Positions 9,348 through 17,360 of a stretch of DNA of 36,871 nucleotides are shown in pieces. Source of the stretch: an uncultured Prevotella sp. (GTDB lineage Bacteria; Bacteroidota; Bacteroidia; Bacteroidales; Bacteroidaceae). Under the pieces are notes generated by a model that did not search any database, had not been told where the DNA came from, and saw only the letters and a program-made list of their open reading frames with translations. Positions within the stretch are counted from its first letter, which is position 1; each line of letters starts with the position of its first letter. Both the position numbers and the translations under genes were made by a program. Location of the stretch: contig ONYS01000013.1 of the NCBI GenBank assembly GCA_900322095.1, positions 1 to 36,871 of the forward strand, given 5' to 3'.

Positions 9348-9951
9348 TGGTCTTTGCGTTTTGCAGCGTGATGACTGTCGTATCGTTGTTCTTCTCTACC
9401 ATCTTCACTTTCGATACCATCGCTTTCCGCATATCGAAATAGACGGTGATAGTCTTGAACATCTGCTTCATGGGGTTGCGCTTAGGCGTCAACAGGGCTC
9501 TCCAACTGTTGCCCTGCCCTTGCAAGGACACACGGAAATCGCGATTGTTCGACAAGCAACTGCCTACCACACTGCTCATCATGATGCGCGTCACCTCCTT
9601 GAACATTTTACTCTGTGCCACGCTGACGCTCGTTCGGCCTTTGGCATTCTTCATGACTACCGTCTGACCGTTAAGCACGAAGGTGTAGGTGTAAGGTGAA
9701 GTATATTCCCAACGTAGCTTGTTGGGTTGACTGTAGTACATGTGACCTCTGGAGACCACCTTGCTCTTGAGCATGGAAAGGCTCTTGGTCTGCGTGAAGT
9801 CACACTGCAGGGTACGCATCTTGGCAGTGGAGGCATTGATAATCTGCCTCACCTGCGCTGCTGTATAGTTTTGAGCACGCGCCGACAGAACCATCGCTGT
9901 CAGCAACAGGGTCAATAAAATGATTTTGTTTCTCATTCTTTCCATTAGCAT
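9313..9951 (-). CDS. LolA-like periplasmic lipid carrier
   Basis: This is a periplasmic protein of the LolA/LolB-like fold, predicted to ferry the hydrophobic pigment lipid across the periplasm. It has a signal peptide (MRNKIILLTLLLTAMVLSARA, cut before QNYTA), then the LolA-type start with QCDFTQTKSL, a GHMYYSQPNKLRWEY strand pair and TFVLNGQTVVM, all typical of the LolA half-barrel. The frame is open far upstream, but that part overlaps the transporter gene and does not look like a signal sequence. The start is therefore one of the ATGs at 9951, 9945 or 9936, the last giving 207 residues. The 3' end overlaps the next gene by 35 bp. Confidence 0.85.
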   Translation of the reverse strand: MLMERMRNKIILLTLLLTAMVLSARAQNYTAAQVRQIINASTAKMRTLQCDFTQTKSLSMLKSKVVSRGHMYYSQPNKLRWEYTSPYTYTFVLNGQTVVMKNAKGRTSVSVAQSKMFKEVTRIMMSSVVGSCLSNNRDFRVSLQGQGNSWRALLTPKRNPMKQMFKTITVYFDMRKAMVSKVKMVEKNNDTTVITLQNAKTNGAINDKIFNL

Positions 9952-9962
9952 TCTACTTAGTT

Positions 9963-10325
9963 TTATTTTGCTATCAGACAACATCCGGCCATAATCAGGC
10001 CTACACCTATCCATTTCACAATATCTACCTGCTCGTGAAAGCAGACGATGGCGGCAATCATACCAAAGACATAGCTGAGAGACGACAGTGGATAAGCAAT
10101 GCTGAGCGGAAACACCCTGAGCATGTATATCCACAACAACGAAGCCACCAGGAAGCAAAGACCGCAGACGGCAAACTGCCAATTGACAAGCAGCCTGCCA
10201 AAGAACGACCATGTCCAACTGAAGGGTTGCATCTTCATCATGGCAAACTTCAGGAACACCTGTCCGCCAGCGAGCAGCGCGCTCTGCAACAGTGCCAAGG
10301 GTAATATCCTATATATCGATGTCAT
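9963..10325 (-). CDS. Small four-helix DMT/SMR-like membrane transporter
   Basis: This 120-residue protein is almost wholly hydrophobic, with four predicted TM helices (about 6-27, 40-60, 68-90, 98-117). It resembles the EamA/SMR branch of the drug/metabolite transporter superfamily, including the GQVFLKFAM segment early in helix 1 and the C-terminal GVGLIMAGCCLI helix. It would work as a dimer, or resemble ArnE/ArnF-type lipid-carrier flippases. It lies 3 bp from the ketosynthase gene and 11 bp from the LolA-like gene, so it is cotranscribed. Such a gene is not, to my knowledge, a standard aryl-polyene component. It might move a lipid-linked sugar or an aromatic precursor. Confidence 0.78.
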   Translation of the reverse strand: MTSIYRILPLALLQSALLAGGQVFLKFAMMKMQPFSWTWSFFGRLLVNWQFAVCGLCFLVASLLWIYMLRVFPLSIAYPLSSLSYVFGMIAAIVCFHEQVDIVKWIGVGLIMAGCCLIAK

Positions 10326-10328
10326 CTG

Positions 10329-12092
10329 TCAATCTCCTTTCGTTTTTAATACGATAGCCGTGGAATTTATGGTGGGCAGTGGATTATTCCCCATCTGCTG
10401 GAGAATTCGGTTGAAAAGCTCCGTACTCTCGTCATAGCATCCCACGAGCACCGTCCTGCAACGGCCCAGTCGCATGAGGAGCCTGGCCTGATAGACAGCC
10501 CATGCCATCGAGCGGTCCTTCTGTGTGAATGTGACGTTGGGGCCATGACATTTCAGATGGATGGCGATGGCGCTGCTCAATGTGTTGTGCGTGCTTTGCA
10601 TGAAGAGCGTGGGCTTGAGCAGATTCTCTCCTTCGAGGAGCTGCTGTAAGAGTTGCTCGCTATTCTCCATACATCCCCATTCGGTGCCGGTGATGATGGC
10701 GTCGGGCATTGCCACGTCGGCCTGCTGAAGAGTTTGCAGCGCTGTGAGCAAAGAACTCTTCATCAGTTTGCCCATGCGGCGTGCTTCCATGGGTTTGACA
10801 AACTGTTTGATGGCAGACAACGTCGAAGGGTCATCATTCTCTACCCGCGCCACTTCCTCTATCAGGCTGTCATCGAGGATTGCCGGTTGTGGAGCGTCGG
10901 TGGGATGGTCGGTGAGGATAAGCGACGAGTCGTTACCGCCAAAACCAAACGAGTTGACCATTACACAGTGAAGACAGGTCTGCTCCACGCCCATATAGGG
11001 AACTAATCCATCGTCCATCGGCTGTTGCCAACCCATATTGACAGGGATGAACCGATGATGCATGGCGATGATACTGATGATGGCGGCGATGCTGCCCGAA
11101 GCGCTTGTCGTGTGACCCGTGAAGCCCTTTGTACTGGACACAGGCGGCATTGCGTTGCCGAAGACCTGACGGATGGCACGTGCCTCACTCTCATCGTTAT
11201 TGACAGTGCCTGTCCCGTGGGCATGTACCCACTGGATGTCGTCTGCTCTTAATCCAGACATGTCCAGAGCCTGACGCATAGCCAGTTGGGCGCCCACGTC
11301 ATCCGGCGACGATGCCGTCTGATGGAAAGCGTCGCAGGCATTGCCATAGCCCGTGAGGTAAGCTTGGGCATCAACGCCCCGCCGCAACGCCTCATCCTGC
11401 CGCTCCATGACCACGAAGGCTGCTCCCTCTCCGAGGTTGAGACCAGCCCGCGCCTTGTCGAAGGGCCGGCAGGGCTTTTGGTCGAGAATCATCAGCGAAT
11501 TGAAGCCATTAAGATGAAACTTCGACAAGGCCTCTGTTCCACCGGCCACAACGATGTCGGCATCACCCACCTTGAGCATGTCTGCTCCCAGTTCCAGCGC
11601 GTTGGCGGCCGACGAGCAGGCGGTGGAGATGGTGGTATAGTCGGTGAAGAGACCGAAGTAGCCGGCAATGTCAGCGGTATTGCTTCCACCGTCGTGATGT
11701 TCGATGGCCTCGCTCGCAACACCCTGTTCCATCATCTTTCGGAACGATTGCTCGGTGATGTCCATGCCGGCCACGGTAGTGCCGGAGATGAGGACGATGC
11801 GCCGGGCGCTGTCACGTCCCACTTTAGCCTGCGTCAAAGCCTGACGAACGGCCAATATCGCCATCAGCGCCGTACGGCTCACCTCGCGGTGGACGTCGAT
11901 GCCGAGCTGTCGCTTCATCTCATCGTTGCTCATCTTCACCTCGCCGACGGGCAGTTCGTGGTGAGCCGACTGCAGATAGCGCATCTCGCCAATGCCCGAC
12001 TGTCTTGCCGTCAGGGCCTTGGCGACCTCGGCTTCGTCATTGCCAATGGCGCAGACGATGCCCATTCCCGTTATAGCAACCGGTTGCAGCAT
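10329..12092 (-). CDS. Beta-ketoacyl-ACP synthase with C-terminal inactive KS-like (CLF-like) domain
   Basis: This 587-residue protein is a condensing enzyme that extends the polyene chain by two carbons per round. Residues 1 to about 395 are a FabF-type ketosynthase with the full triad: Cys about 159 in TACSSA, His about 292 in AHGTGT and His about 327 in GFTGHTTSASG. The last 180 or so residues look like a second, partial ketosynthase, close to the 'chain length factor' Ketoacyl-synt_2 type: TGTEWGCMENSEQLL, then MQSTHNTLSSAIA, then RCRTVLVGCYDES. Where a nucleophilic cysteine would sit it reads FTQKDRSMAW. In proteobacterial clusters ApeO and ApeC are separate proteins; here both seem joined. 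The gene overlaps the ACP stop by 1 bp. Confidence 0.87.
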   Translation of the reverse strand: MLQPVAITGMGIVCAIGNDEAEVAKALTARQSGIGEMRYLQSAHHELPVGEVKMSNDEMKRQLGIDVHREVSRTALMAILAVRQALTQAKVGRDSARRIVLISGTTVAGMDITEQSFRKMMEQGVASEAIEHHDGGSNTADIAGYFGLFTDYTTISTACSSAANALELGADMLKVGDADIVVAGGTEALSKFHLNGFNSLMILDQKPCRPFDKARAGLNLGEGAAFVVMERQDEALRRGVDAQAYLTGYGNACDAFHQTASSPDDVGAQLAMRQALDMSGLRADDIQWVHAHGTGTVNNDESEARAIRQVFGNAMPPVSSTKGFTGHTTSASGSIAAIISIIAMHHRFIPVNMGWQQPMDDGLVPYMGVEQTCLHCVMVNSFGFGGNDSSLILTDHPTDAPQPAILDDSLIEEVARVENDDPSTLSAIKQFVKPMEARRMGKLMKSSLLTALQTLQQADVAMPDAIITGTEWGCMENSEQLLQQLLEGENLLKPTLFMQSTHNTLSSAIAIHLKCHGPNVTFTQKDRSMAWAVYQARLLMRLGRCRTVLVGCYDESTELFNRILQQMGNNPLPTINSTAIVLKTKGD

Positions 12093-12349
12093 TATTTCTT
12101 CCGGTTCTTGCTGACATAGTCAGCCATCGTACGCACACTCTTGAAGATGGCCTTACCCTCAGCAGGACTGTTCAAACGTATGCCGTATTGCTTCTCCATG
12201 AGCACAATCAGCTCAAGGGCGTCGATGGAGTCCAGTCCGAGGCCTTCGCCAAAGAGAGGTGCATCGGCATCGATATCGTCGGGGCTCATATCCTCCAGGT
12301 TGAGGGCCTCAATGATCTGCTTCTTCAGTTCGTTGATCAATTCGTCCAT
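12092..12349 (-). CDS. Acyl carrier protein (first ACP of the operon)
   Basis: This is an 85-residue ACP with the phosphopantetheine serine at about 41 in GLGLDSIDALEL, an acidic loop before it, and the expected helix II sequence. It sits between the two ketosynthase genes and overlaps the downstream one by a single base (TAATG), so it is the likely chain-elongation carrier. It is a classical type II ACP, with a longer N-terminal helix than the ACP at 1641-1868. Confidence 0.92.
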   Translation of the reverse strand: MDELINELKKQIIEALNLEDMSPDDIDADAPLFGEGLGLDSIDALELIVLMEKQYGIRLNSPAEGKAIFKSVRTMADYVSKNRKK

Positions 12350-12373
12350 AGTCTATTATTATATTATTATATT

Positions 12374-14104
12374 TTATGTGATTATACTTACTTCAGCTTC
12401 AAAGTGATTCTCGTCCGGCGCGTCCACCCATCCGCCGATGACGCTCTGCGTATCAGGATCCAGAAAGGCAGACTGGAGAATCCTGTTGACGGCCTCATCG
12501 TCGCGCCGGGGCAGGAAGAAGAACGACGTCTCACCATGGTAATGATTGTGAGCGGCCAAGTCGCCCATCACCACGTTGGGCAAGGTGTAGACAAAGCGCT
12601 CGGGACTGGGATAATAGTCGTCGTCACGGCAGATGGTCTGCCAGTAGTTGCGGTCGGCACAGATTGACCCGCTGTGTCCCACGAACATCATGGCCCGCGT
12701 GTCGGTCTCTTGCTGTTGCCCGTCAGCCACGCTATTGGATGCCTGTTCCGCTTTCAGCAACAGTTCGGCGGAGATGAAAACCAGCCGGCTGAGCATGTCC
12801 ATCTTGTAGAACCGCGGGTAGTTGCCGATGCGTTGCTTATAGATTTCCGTCAGCATCGCCTTGCCTTTGGCTTGCACTTCCAGCGGACGACCGTCAACGG
12901 TCACTCCATCGGAACTGACAATAACCGTATGGCGTCTGCTGTGGCTGCCCATATCTGAAGACTTGGTCTGTAGCCGACTGTCCTTGCTCATCAGCAATGC
13001 GGCATTGCCTCCTCCAAAACCAGAGAGCATCTTAATGAACGACAGCTTTGTCGTCGGTTGTTCCTTTCTTGTCACGAGGATAGGTTTGGAGACACCTTGT
13101 TCCTCAAAACCTTTGGTCGGCAGAACGATGCCTTTGTCGACGGCTGCCATGGAGAGGATGGTCTCGAGTACTCCACACGCGCCCATCGTATGACCGTAAT
13201 TGCCTTTCACCGCACAGACGGGCACTTTTCCGAGTCCTGCACGGTCGATGGCGACTGCCTCCATCTGGTCGTTGAACATCGTGGCCGTGCCATGGGCGCT
13301 GATGAAAGCCAATCGGTCAGGGTCGACATCATCTGTCACAGCGCGCAAAGCACGCCATGCTCCCTCTGCTGTCATCGACGGCTCGCTGACATGATGGGCA
13401 TCATTGCGCATCACACCTTCCACGACATGCCAAGGCAATCGGTTATCTTCACTACGGGTGAGGATGACTGTAGCGGCAGCCTCACCGGCATTCATTCCCA
13501 TGCGGTCGATGTCGAACGGCCGGCAGGGCTCGGCCGACATGGCCTTGAGCGACTGAAAACCTGAGATGATGAACCGGCTCTGCACCTCACAGCCACAGAC
13601 CACGGCATGGTCGAAGCAGCCCATACGCAGTAGACGCGAGGCAAAGATGATGGCTGATGCGCCCGAGATGCAAGCGTTGTCGACGGTGATGGGCTGTGTT
13701 GTGATACCCACCTCGCGGGCAATGACGGCAGCACTGTGGCCAAGGCTCAGACAAGCCTCGTCGACATTTTCTTTGCCCATCTCTCCCACGTTGCCTTTCG
13801 TACTGCTGAGGATGAGGACCGTGCGGTCGCCCGTCAACTCAGCCTCTGTTCCGCCCTCTTGCAGCCAATCAGCAACAGCGCGCCTAATGGAAGTCACGGC
13901 CAATGCCTCAAAGCGGGTGAGTCCCGTCTGTTGCCACTCCGCCGTCTGCTCATCGCTGAACAACGAGGCCATAAACGGCTGGGGCACACCCCATCGGTTC
14001 TCCCATCGATGAATGGCAGAACACCCCCTGCGTACGGCAGTCAGATTGGCTTCCGTAGTACCGCCGAGGGGCGACAATATGTTATGGGCTGCAACGCGTA
14101 TCAT
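12374..14104 (-). CDS. Second beta-ketoacyl synthase with a degenerate C-terminal extension
   Basis: This 576-residue FabF-like ketosynthase has Cys about 145 in DNACISGA, His about 271 in SAHGTAT and His about 305 in NYGHTMGACG, so the N-terminal domain (about 1-380) should be active. The C-terminal 190 residues again resemble a partial thiolase/ketosynthase half (MMFVGHSGSICADRNYW, then LPNVVMGDLAAHNHYHGE) without a cysteine at the nucleophile position. It may match the second ketosynthase (ApeR-type) of known clusters, which could handle initiation or a specific extension. Its ATG overlaps the thioesterase stop as ATGA, and 24 bp separate it from the ACP. Confidence 0.85.
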   Translation of the reverse strand: MIRVAAHNILSPLGGTTEANLTAVRRGCSAIHRWENRWGVPQPFMASLFSDEQTAEWQQTGLTRFEALAVTSIRRAVADWLQEGGTEAELTGDRTVLILSSTKGNVGEMGKENVDEACLSLGHSAAVIAREVGITTQPITVDNACISGASAIIFASRLLRMGCFDHAVVCGCEVQSRFIISGFQSLKAMSAEPCRPFDIDRMGMNAGEAAATVILTRSEDNRLPWHVVEGVMRNDAHHVSEPSMTAEGAWRALRAVTDDVDPDRLAFISAHGTATMFNDQMEAVAIDRAGLGKVPVCAVKGNYGHTMGACGVLETILSMAAVDKGIVLPTKGFEEQGVSKPILVTRKEQPTTKLSFIKMLSGFGGGNAALLMSKDSRLQTKSSDMGSHSRRHTVIVSSDGVTVDGRPLEVQAKGKAMLTEIYKQRIGNYPRFYKMDMLSRLVFISAELLLKAEQASNSVADGQQQETDTRAMMFVGHSGSICADRNYWQTICRDDDYYPSPERFVYTLPNVVMGDLAAHNHYHGETSFFFLPRRDDEAVNRILQSAFLDPDTQSVIGGWVDAPDENHFEAEVSIIT

Positions 14105-14526
14105 TTGTCAAAGACCTTCCATTTCTTTTGCCACTCCACGTAGAAGTCAGGACTATAGAGCATGAGCTGATAGTTGGTGTCGACGAATGCCTGTACGGTA
14201 TGGCCCGTAGCGACCAAATCGCCAGACTCCGTGTCGTAGATTTCATAGTCGAAGACTACTTTCGCAGCGCGGGTGGGACGGTAGATGATATCGATGCGCG
14301 GCTTGCTGCCATAGCGCAACGATTTATGATAATGAATCGTTTCCTCCACAATGGGGGCATAGCAATCGTGGTTGAGGTAGTTCATGTAGTCCAACCCGTA
14401 TTTAGCCCCGAAGGCCTCCCGCGCATCCTCGAAGTAAGTGACGTAGGAACCATGCCATACCACCTTCATCGAGTCTACCTCGCTGAACCTTATATCGAAT
14501 TGTTTGGAAGCTTTTAACTCGCTCAT
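14101..14526 (-). CDS. 4HBT-family hotdog acyl-ACP/CoA thioesterase
   Basis: This 141-residue single-hotdog protein has the 4-hydroxybenzoyl-CoA thioesterase pattern VDSMKVVWHGSYVTYFEDARE, with the catalytic-type Asp at about 18. It most likely hydrolyses mis-primed or finished aryl-polyenyl-ACP, the role given to the ApeK-type thioesterase. It is cytoplasmic. The upstream gap carries the A/T-rich repeats, so this gene begins a translationally coupled block running to the second ketosynthase. Confidence 0.86.
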   Translation of the reverse strand: MSELKASKQFDIRFSEVDSMKVVWHGSYVTYFEDAREAFGAKYGLDYMNYLNHDCYAPIVEETIHYHKSLRYGSKPRIDIIYRPTRAAKVVFDYEIYDTESGDLVATGHTVQAFVDTNYQLMLYSPDFYVEWQKKWKVFDK

Positions 14527-14580
14527 TTCTAGCTAACCTCTTTTAATATCTTCAAATCATCTTAAGAGCTCAAGTACTTA

Positions 14581-14698
14581 TGAACTCATCATTTTAAAAG
14601 CTCAAAAACTCAAGAACTCATAAACTTAAGAACTCAAAATGAGCTCAAAAACTCATAAACTTACAAACTTAAGAACTCAAAATGAACTCAAAAACTTA
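14581..14698. repeat. A/T-rich short tandem repeats inside the operon
   Basis: The 169-bp gap between the two hotdog genes is filled with variants of AACTCATAAACTTAAG. A longer direct repeat of about 32 bp beginning AAACTTAAGAACTCAAAAT occurs at about 14622 and again at about 14665, 43 bp apart. The plus strand is nearly free of G. Similar sequence fills the gap at 17142-17360. No gene is visible, and the array runs into the stop codon of the dehydratase. Confidence 0.8.
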
Positions 14699-15148
14699 CT
14701 TCACCGCCAACTTAATCTGCGTCTTCACGAGAGCCTCACCGTTTCTGGTAATGGTGGCCATGGCGAGTGTCATACCGAGCAGTTCCTCGATGATGTCGAC
14801 TGTGGTCACGATGGTATCTCCGGCATGAGGATGTCCCATGACCTTCAACTTTCTCACAGCACCGATGACGCCAATCTGTACTCCTTTCTTAAGGATATAT
14901 TTGTTCACATAACCAATGCGTGCGGCACAGGTCTGCGCGATATTCTCTATCATGCCCGTGGTACTGAATACACCATTGTCCACGAAGATATTGTCGTCGG
15001 CAATATCCGCCTCAGTGGCGACACTGTGGTCGTCGTAATGCGTCAGCCGGTCCACCATGACAAAAGGTGGCTGTTGGGGCAGCAGGGTGTGGATATCGAT
15101 GGTGGCGAGAAACTCGGCACTCGGGTTGTTTACGTCGATATTTTCCAT
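14696..15148 (-). CDS. Hotdog dehydratase, Glu-bearing partner subunit (ApeP-like)
   Basis: This 150-residue single-hotdog protein begins with the LLPQQPPFVMVDRL segment typical of FabZ/ApeP-like proteins. It keeps the helix GMIENIAQTCAAR with Glu at about 68, the position of the catalytic acid in FabZ. The HFP..P motif that supplies the histidine is missing; the aligned stretch reads FVDNGVFSTTG. It therefore complements the His-bearing dehydratase at 8513-8878. The gene starts 1 bp inside the stop of the acyltransferase (TAATG). Confidence 0.83.
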   Translation of the reverse strand: MENIDVNNPSAEFLATIDIHTLLPQQPPFVMVDRLTHYDDHSVATEADIADDNIFVDNGVFSTTGMIENIAQTCAARIGYVNKYILKKGVQIGVIGAVRKLKVMGHPHAGDTIVTTVDIIEELLGMTLAMATITRNGEALVKTQIKLAVK

Positions 15149-16035
15149 TATTTATTGATATTCCAAAAATCAAAAAAATTATACCATTGAGTGGGATAAC
15201 GCCTCAGCATCCGCTCCAGTTCAGCGGCATAGGCGTCAGCCAACTGCTGTATCTGCTTATTGCGGGGAGCCTGCTTGTCATAGGCAAGCGACGTGACATA
15301 GACGGTATAGCCCGTGAGACTCGTCTTCATCACGTTCACGGCAATCACATTGAGCCCTCGCATTGTGGCTACAGAGAATGGTCCCTGGGGAAGGCGGGCT
15401 TCCCTACCGAGCAGGGTGACGGTCACCGTGCGGGGTGAACCGAACACGCGGTCGCCGGGAATACTGACAATCTCGCCATTGGCCAAGGCGGTATTGATGG
15501 CGAAGAGGTGGCTCATATCCTGACGGATAGGTATCATGCGGATATTGTTATGTCCAAAGAGCTGCTGACGGCCTTGCATGACCGACGCTTTCTCTCCGCT
15601 ATAGACGAGGGCATTGAACCGCTTATGGTCGGAGACAAGCTCATAGCCGGCCATCTCGTGGCAACCGATGTGGGCACTGAGCATGACAAAGCCTTCGCTG
15701 CCTTCGGCCAAGCGCTCGAACGCTTCGGGGTGCTCAACCTTGAGTTTCATCCGCTTTCCGGCGAACATCGCGAAACGGTCGATGACAACCTGAGAGAACT
15801 TGACAAGGTTGAGATAGGTTTGCCAGAGGGCCTTGAGCTTACGCTCATGCCACAGTTCGCGGAAATAGCCGTAGGCATAGCGCGCACCTCGAGAGACAAA
15901 CATACAGACGGGGACGACGAAAACTGCGGCAAACGCATAATAGATGCGCACGTCGCTGTGCCGCAGCATACCGATAAGCCATCGGTGCATGCGGTTGTTG
16001 CCGAAAGTGTCTCCCTGCCAGTTCTTCTCCATCAT
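15148..16035 (-). CDS. LpxL/HtrB-like acyltransferase of the aryl-polyene operon
   Basis: This 295-residue membrane-associated acyltransferase belongs to the lipid A late-acyltransferase family. A hydrophobic segment at about 32-48 anchors it, and the catalytic Hx4E motif is at 122-127 (AHIGCHE). A PQGPFSVA segment typical of the family occurs near 225. It probably transfers the finished polyenyl chain from ACP to a lipid or glycan acceptor. The housekeeping LpxL-like protein lies separately at 28021-28938, which argues that this copy is specialised for the pigment. A second ATG lies one codon downstream. It is 2 bp from the methyltransferase gene. Confidence 0.87.
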   Translation of the reverse strand: MMEKNWQGDTFGNNRMHRWLIGMLRHSDVRIYYAFAAVFVVPVCMFVSRGARYAYGYFRELWHERKLKALWQTYLNLVKFSQVVIDRFAMFAGKRMKLKVEHPEAFERLAEGSEGFVMLSAHIGCHEMAGYELVSDHKRFNALVYSGEKASVMQGRQQLFGHNNIRMIPIRQDMSHLFAINTALANGEIVSIPGDRVFGSPRTVTVTLLGREARLPQGPFSVATMRGLNVIAVNVMKTSLTGYTVYVTSLAYDKQAPRNKQIQQLADAYAAELERMLRRYPTQWYNFFDFWNINK

Positions 16036-16037
16036 GG

Positions 16038-17141
16038 CTATTTGGCTTTAACGACAAGGATGGAGTGGCCCTGACCCAGATGGTCGTGAATGGTCTCTAT
16101 CTCCAAGCCTGCCTCATGAATGCACTGTTCCATATCCTCGGTGTTGTACATCTTCGAGTTGCCGTTGGCCAGTGCCGTGAAATAGAGACTGGTCATAGTC
16201 AGACAGAGCGTGGCCGGCTCATATTTCTGCCGGTCCCAAAGGGTTTCCATGATGTAGATGCGCGAGTTGGGCGTCATGCAGGCCTTCGCCCGCTTGAGGA
16301 TGCTCACAATTTGCGGCATGCTGAAGCAGTCGAGAAACTGACTCATCCAGATGGCGTCGGGACCGTCGGCCTGTTTGGGGAACATCTGGCTCTCATCAAG
16401 GAGGTCGACGCCATAGCCCGTGATGCGGTCGGCGCCCTTCTTGTCGGCAATATTGGCCTTCATCAACTCAATCTGTTGGGGCAGGTCAAGGACGGTGACG
16501 CGGGCCTCAGCACTGTAGTCCACACAGCGCAGCGCCCACTTGCCGGTATTACCGCCCACATCGTAGAGCGTGCGGACATGGTGTTCGTCGAAGACAATGC
16601 GGAGGGCATCGGGAAACGAGGAATCGCTATAGAAATGGTCGAAGGCGAACCAGCTTTTCTGCACTTCCTTGGGCAGACTCGACAAGCCCTCGTAGATGGT
16701 GGGCCACGGTCCGAAATGACGCAAGCCCTCGGGCCGTCCCTTCTTCAGCGATTCGTCGAGATGGAACCATCCCTCGTAGTTGACATCGTGATTGAAATCG
16801 ATGTTGACCCGCGTGGCGGGATCGGTGAGCAAGAACCATCCCGTCTTCGACAGCATATAGCGGTCGTTGTCGGGATTGACTAATACGGTACCGATGGAGA
16901 GCGAGGCTTCCAGCAGACATTTGGCTGCATAGTCGCTCAGATGGCACTGCTCGGCTATCTCCTGTCGGGTCAGTCCTTCATCATGGTCGCGCAACAGGTC
17001 GAGGACACCATATTTCAACATCAGTCTGGATGCCTCGAAGATAGCGGGACCCCAGGCGATGAACTCTGCCAGCCGCTGCGCCTCACGGGCGGAGAGCTGT
17101 TCGCTGGTGTATTTAGATTTGAGAGATGAAGACAGATGCAT
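16038..17141 (-). CDS. SAM-dependent O-methyltransferase-like protein
   Basis: This 367-residue protein has the two-part layout of small-molecule O-methyltransferases: an N-terminal winged-helix/dimerisation region (about 10-110, including LTRQEIAEQCHLSDYAAKCLLEA) and a Rossmann domain with the SAM loop DVGGNTGK near 194-201 and an acidic strand end VTVLDLP. In plant-type family members a catalytic His follows the methyl-donor pocket in LHDW. Here the likely equivalent reads FLDCFS, so the usual base may be absent. It could methylate the aryl head group, as in flexirubin-type pigments, or have another role. A repeat-rich gap of about 214 bp separates it from the ketoreductase. Confidence 0.8.
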   Translation of the reverse strand: MHLSSSLKSKYTSEQLSAREAQRLAEFIAWGPAIFEASRLMLKYGVLDLLRDHDEGLTRQEIAEQCHLSDYAAKCLLEASLSIGTVLVNPDNDRYMLSKTGWFLLTDPATRVNIDFNHDVNYEGWFHLDESLKKGRPEGLRHFGPWPTIYEGLSSLPKEVQKSWFAFDHFYSDSSFPDALRIVFDEHHVRTLYDVGGNTGKWALRCVDYSAEARVTVLDLPQQIELMKANIADKKGADRITGYGVDLLDESQMFPKQADGPDAIWMSQFLDCFSMPQIVSILKRAKACMTPNSRIYIMETLWDRQKYEPATLCLTMTSLYFTALANGNSKMYNTEDMEQCIHEAGLEIETIHDHLGQGHSILVVKAK

Positions 17142-17360
17142 GGGGTTTGAGTTTATGAGTTTGTGAGTTAATAAGTTTTTGAGCCTTTGAGTTTATGAGT
17201 TTATGAGTTTTTAAGCCTTTAATATGGATAGAGGATTATTACTTAGCTCATCAATTCAAGAACTTAATATTTCTATTCGTCAACTCTTCAATTCAAGAGC
17301 TCAAAAACTCAAAAACTAATAAACTTAAGAACTTACTAATAAACTTAAGAACTTACTAAG
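17142..17360. repeat. A/T-rich repeats with an inverted arrangement and an exact 20-bp duplication
   Basis: Bases 17145-17220 hold variants of GAGTTTATGAGTTTTTGAG, and 17283-17360 hold the complementary type, AACTCAAAAACTAATAAACTT. The two halves could pair into a long imperfect hairpin in the operon transcript. A 20-bp unit, AAACTTAAGAACTTACTAAT, is present twice in a row at 17321-17340 and 17341-17360, differing only in the last base. The second copy overlaps the end of the ketoreductase gene by 5 bp. Confidence 0.8.

Noticed and set aside
9952..10218. Long N-terminal extension of the LolA-like protein
   Set aside because: The extension overlaps the membrane transporter gene in another frame and is Cys/Arg-rich without a signal sequence, while the ATGs at 9936-9951 give a normal signal peptide.
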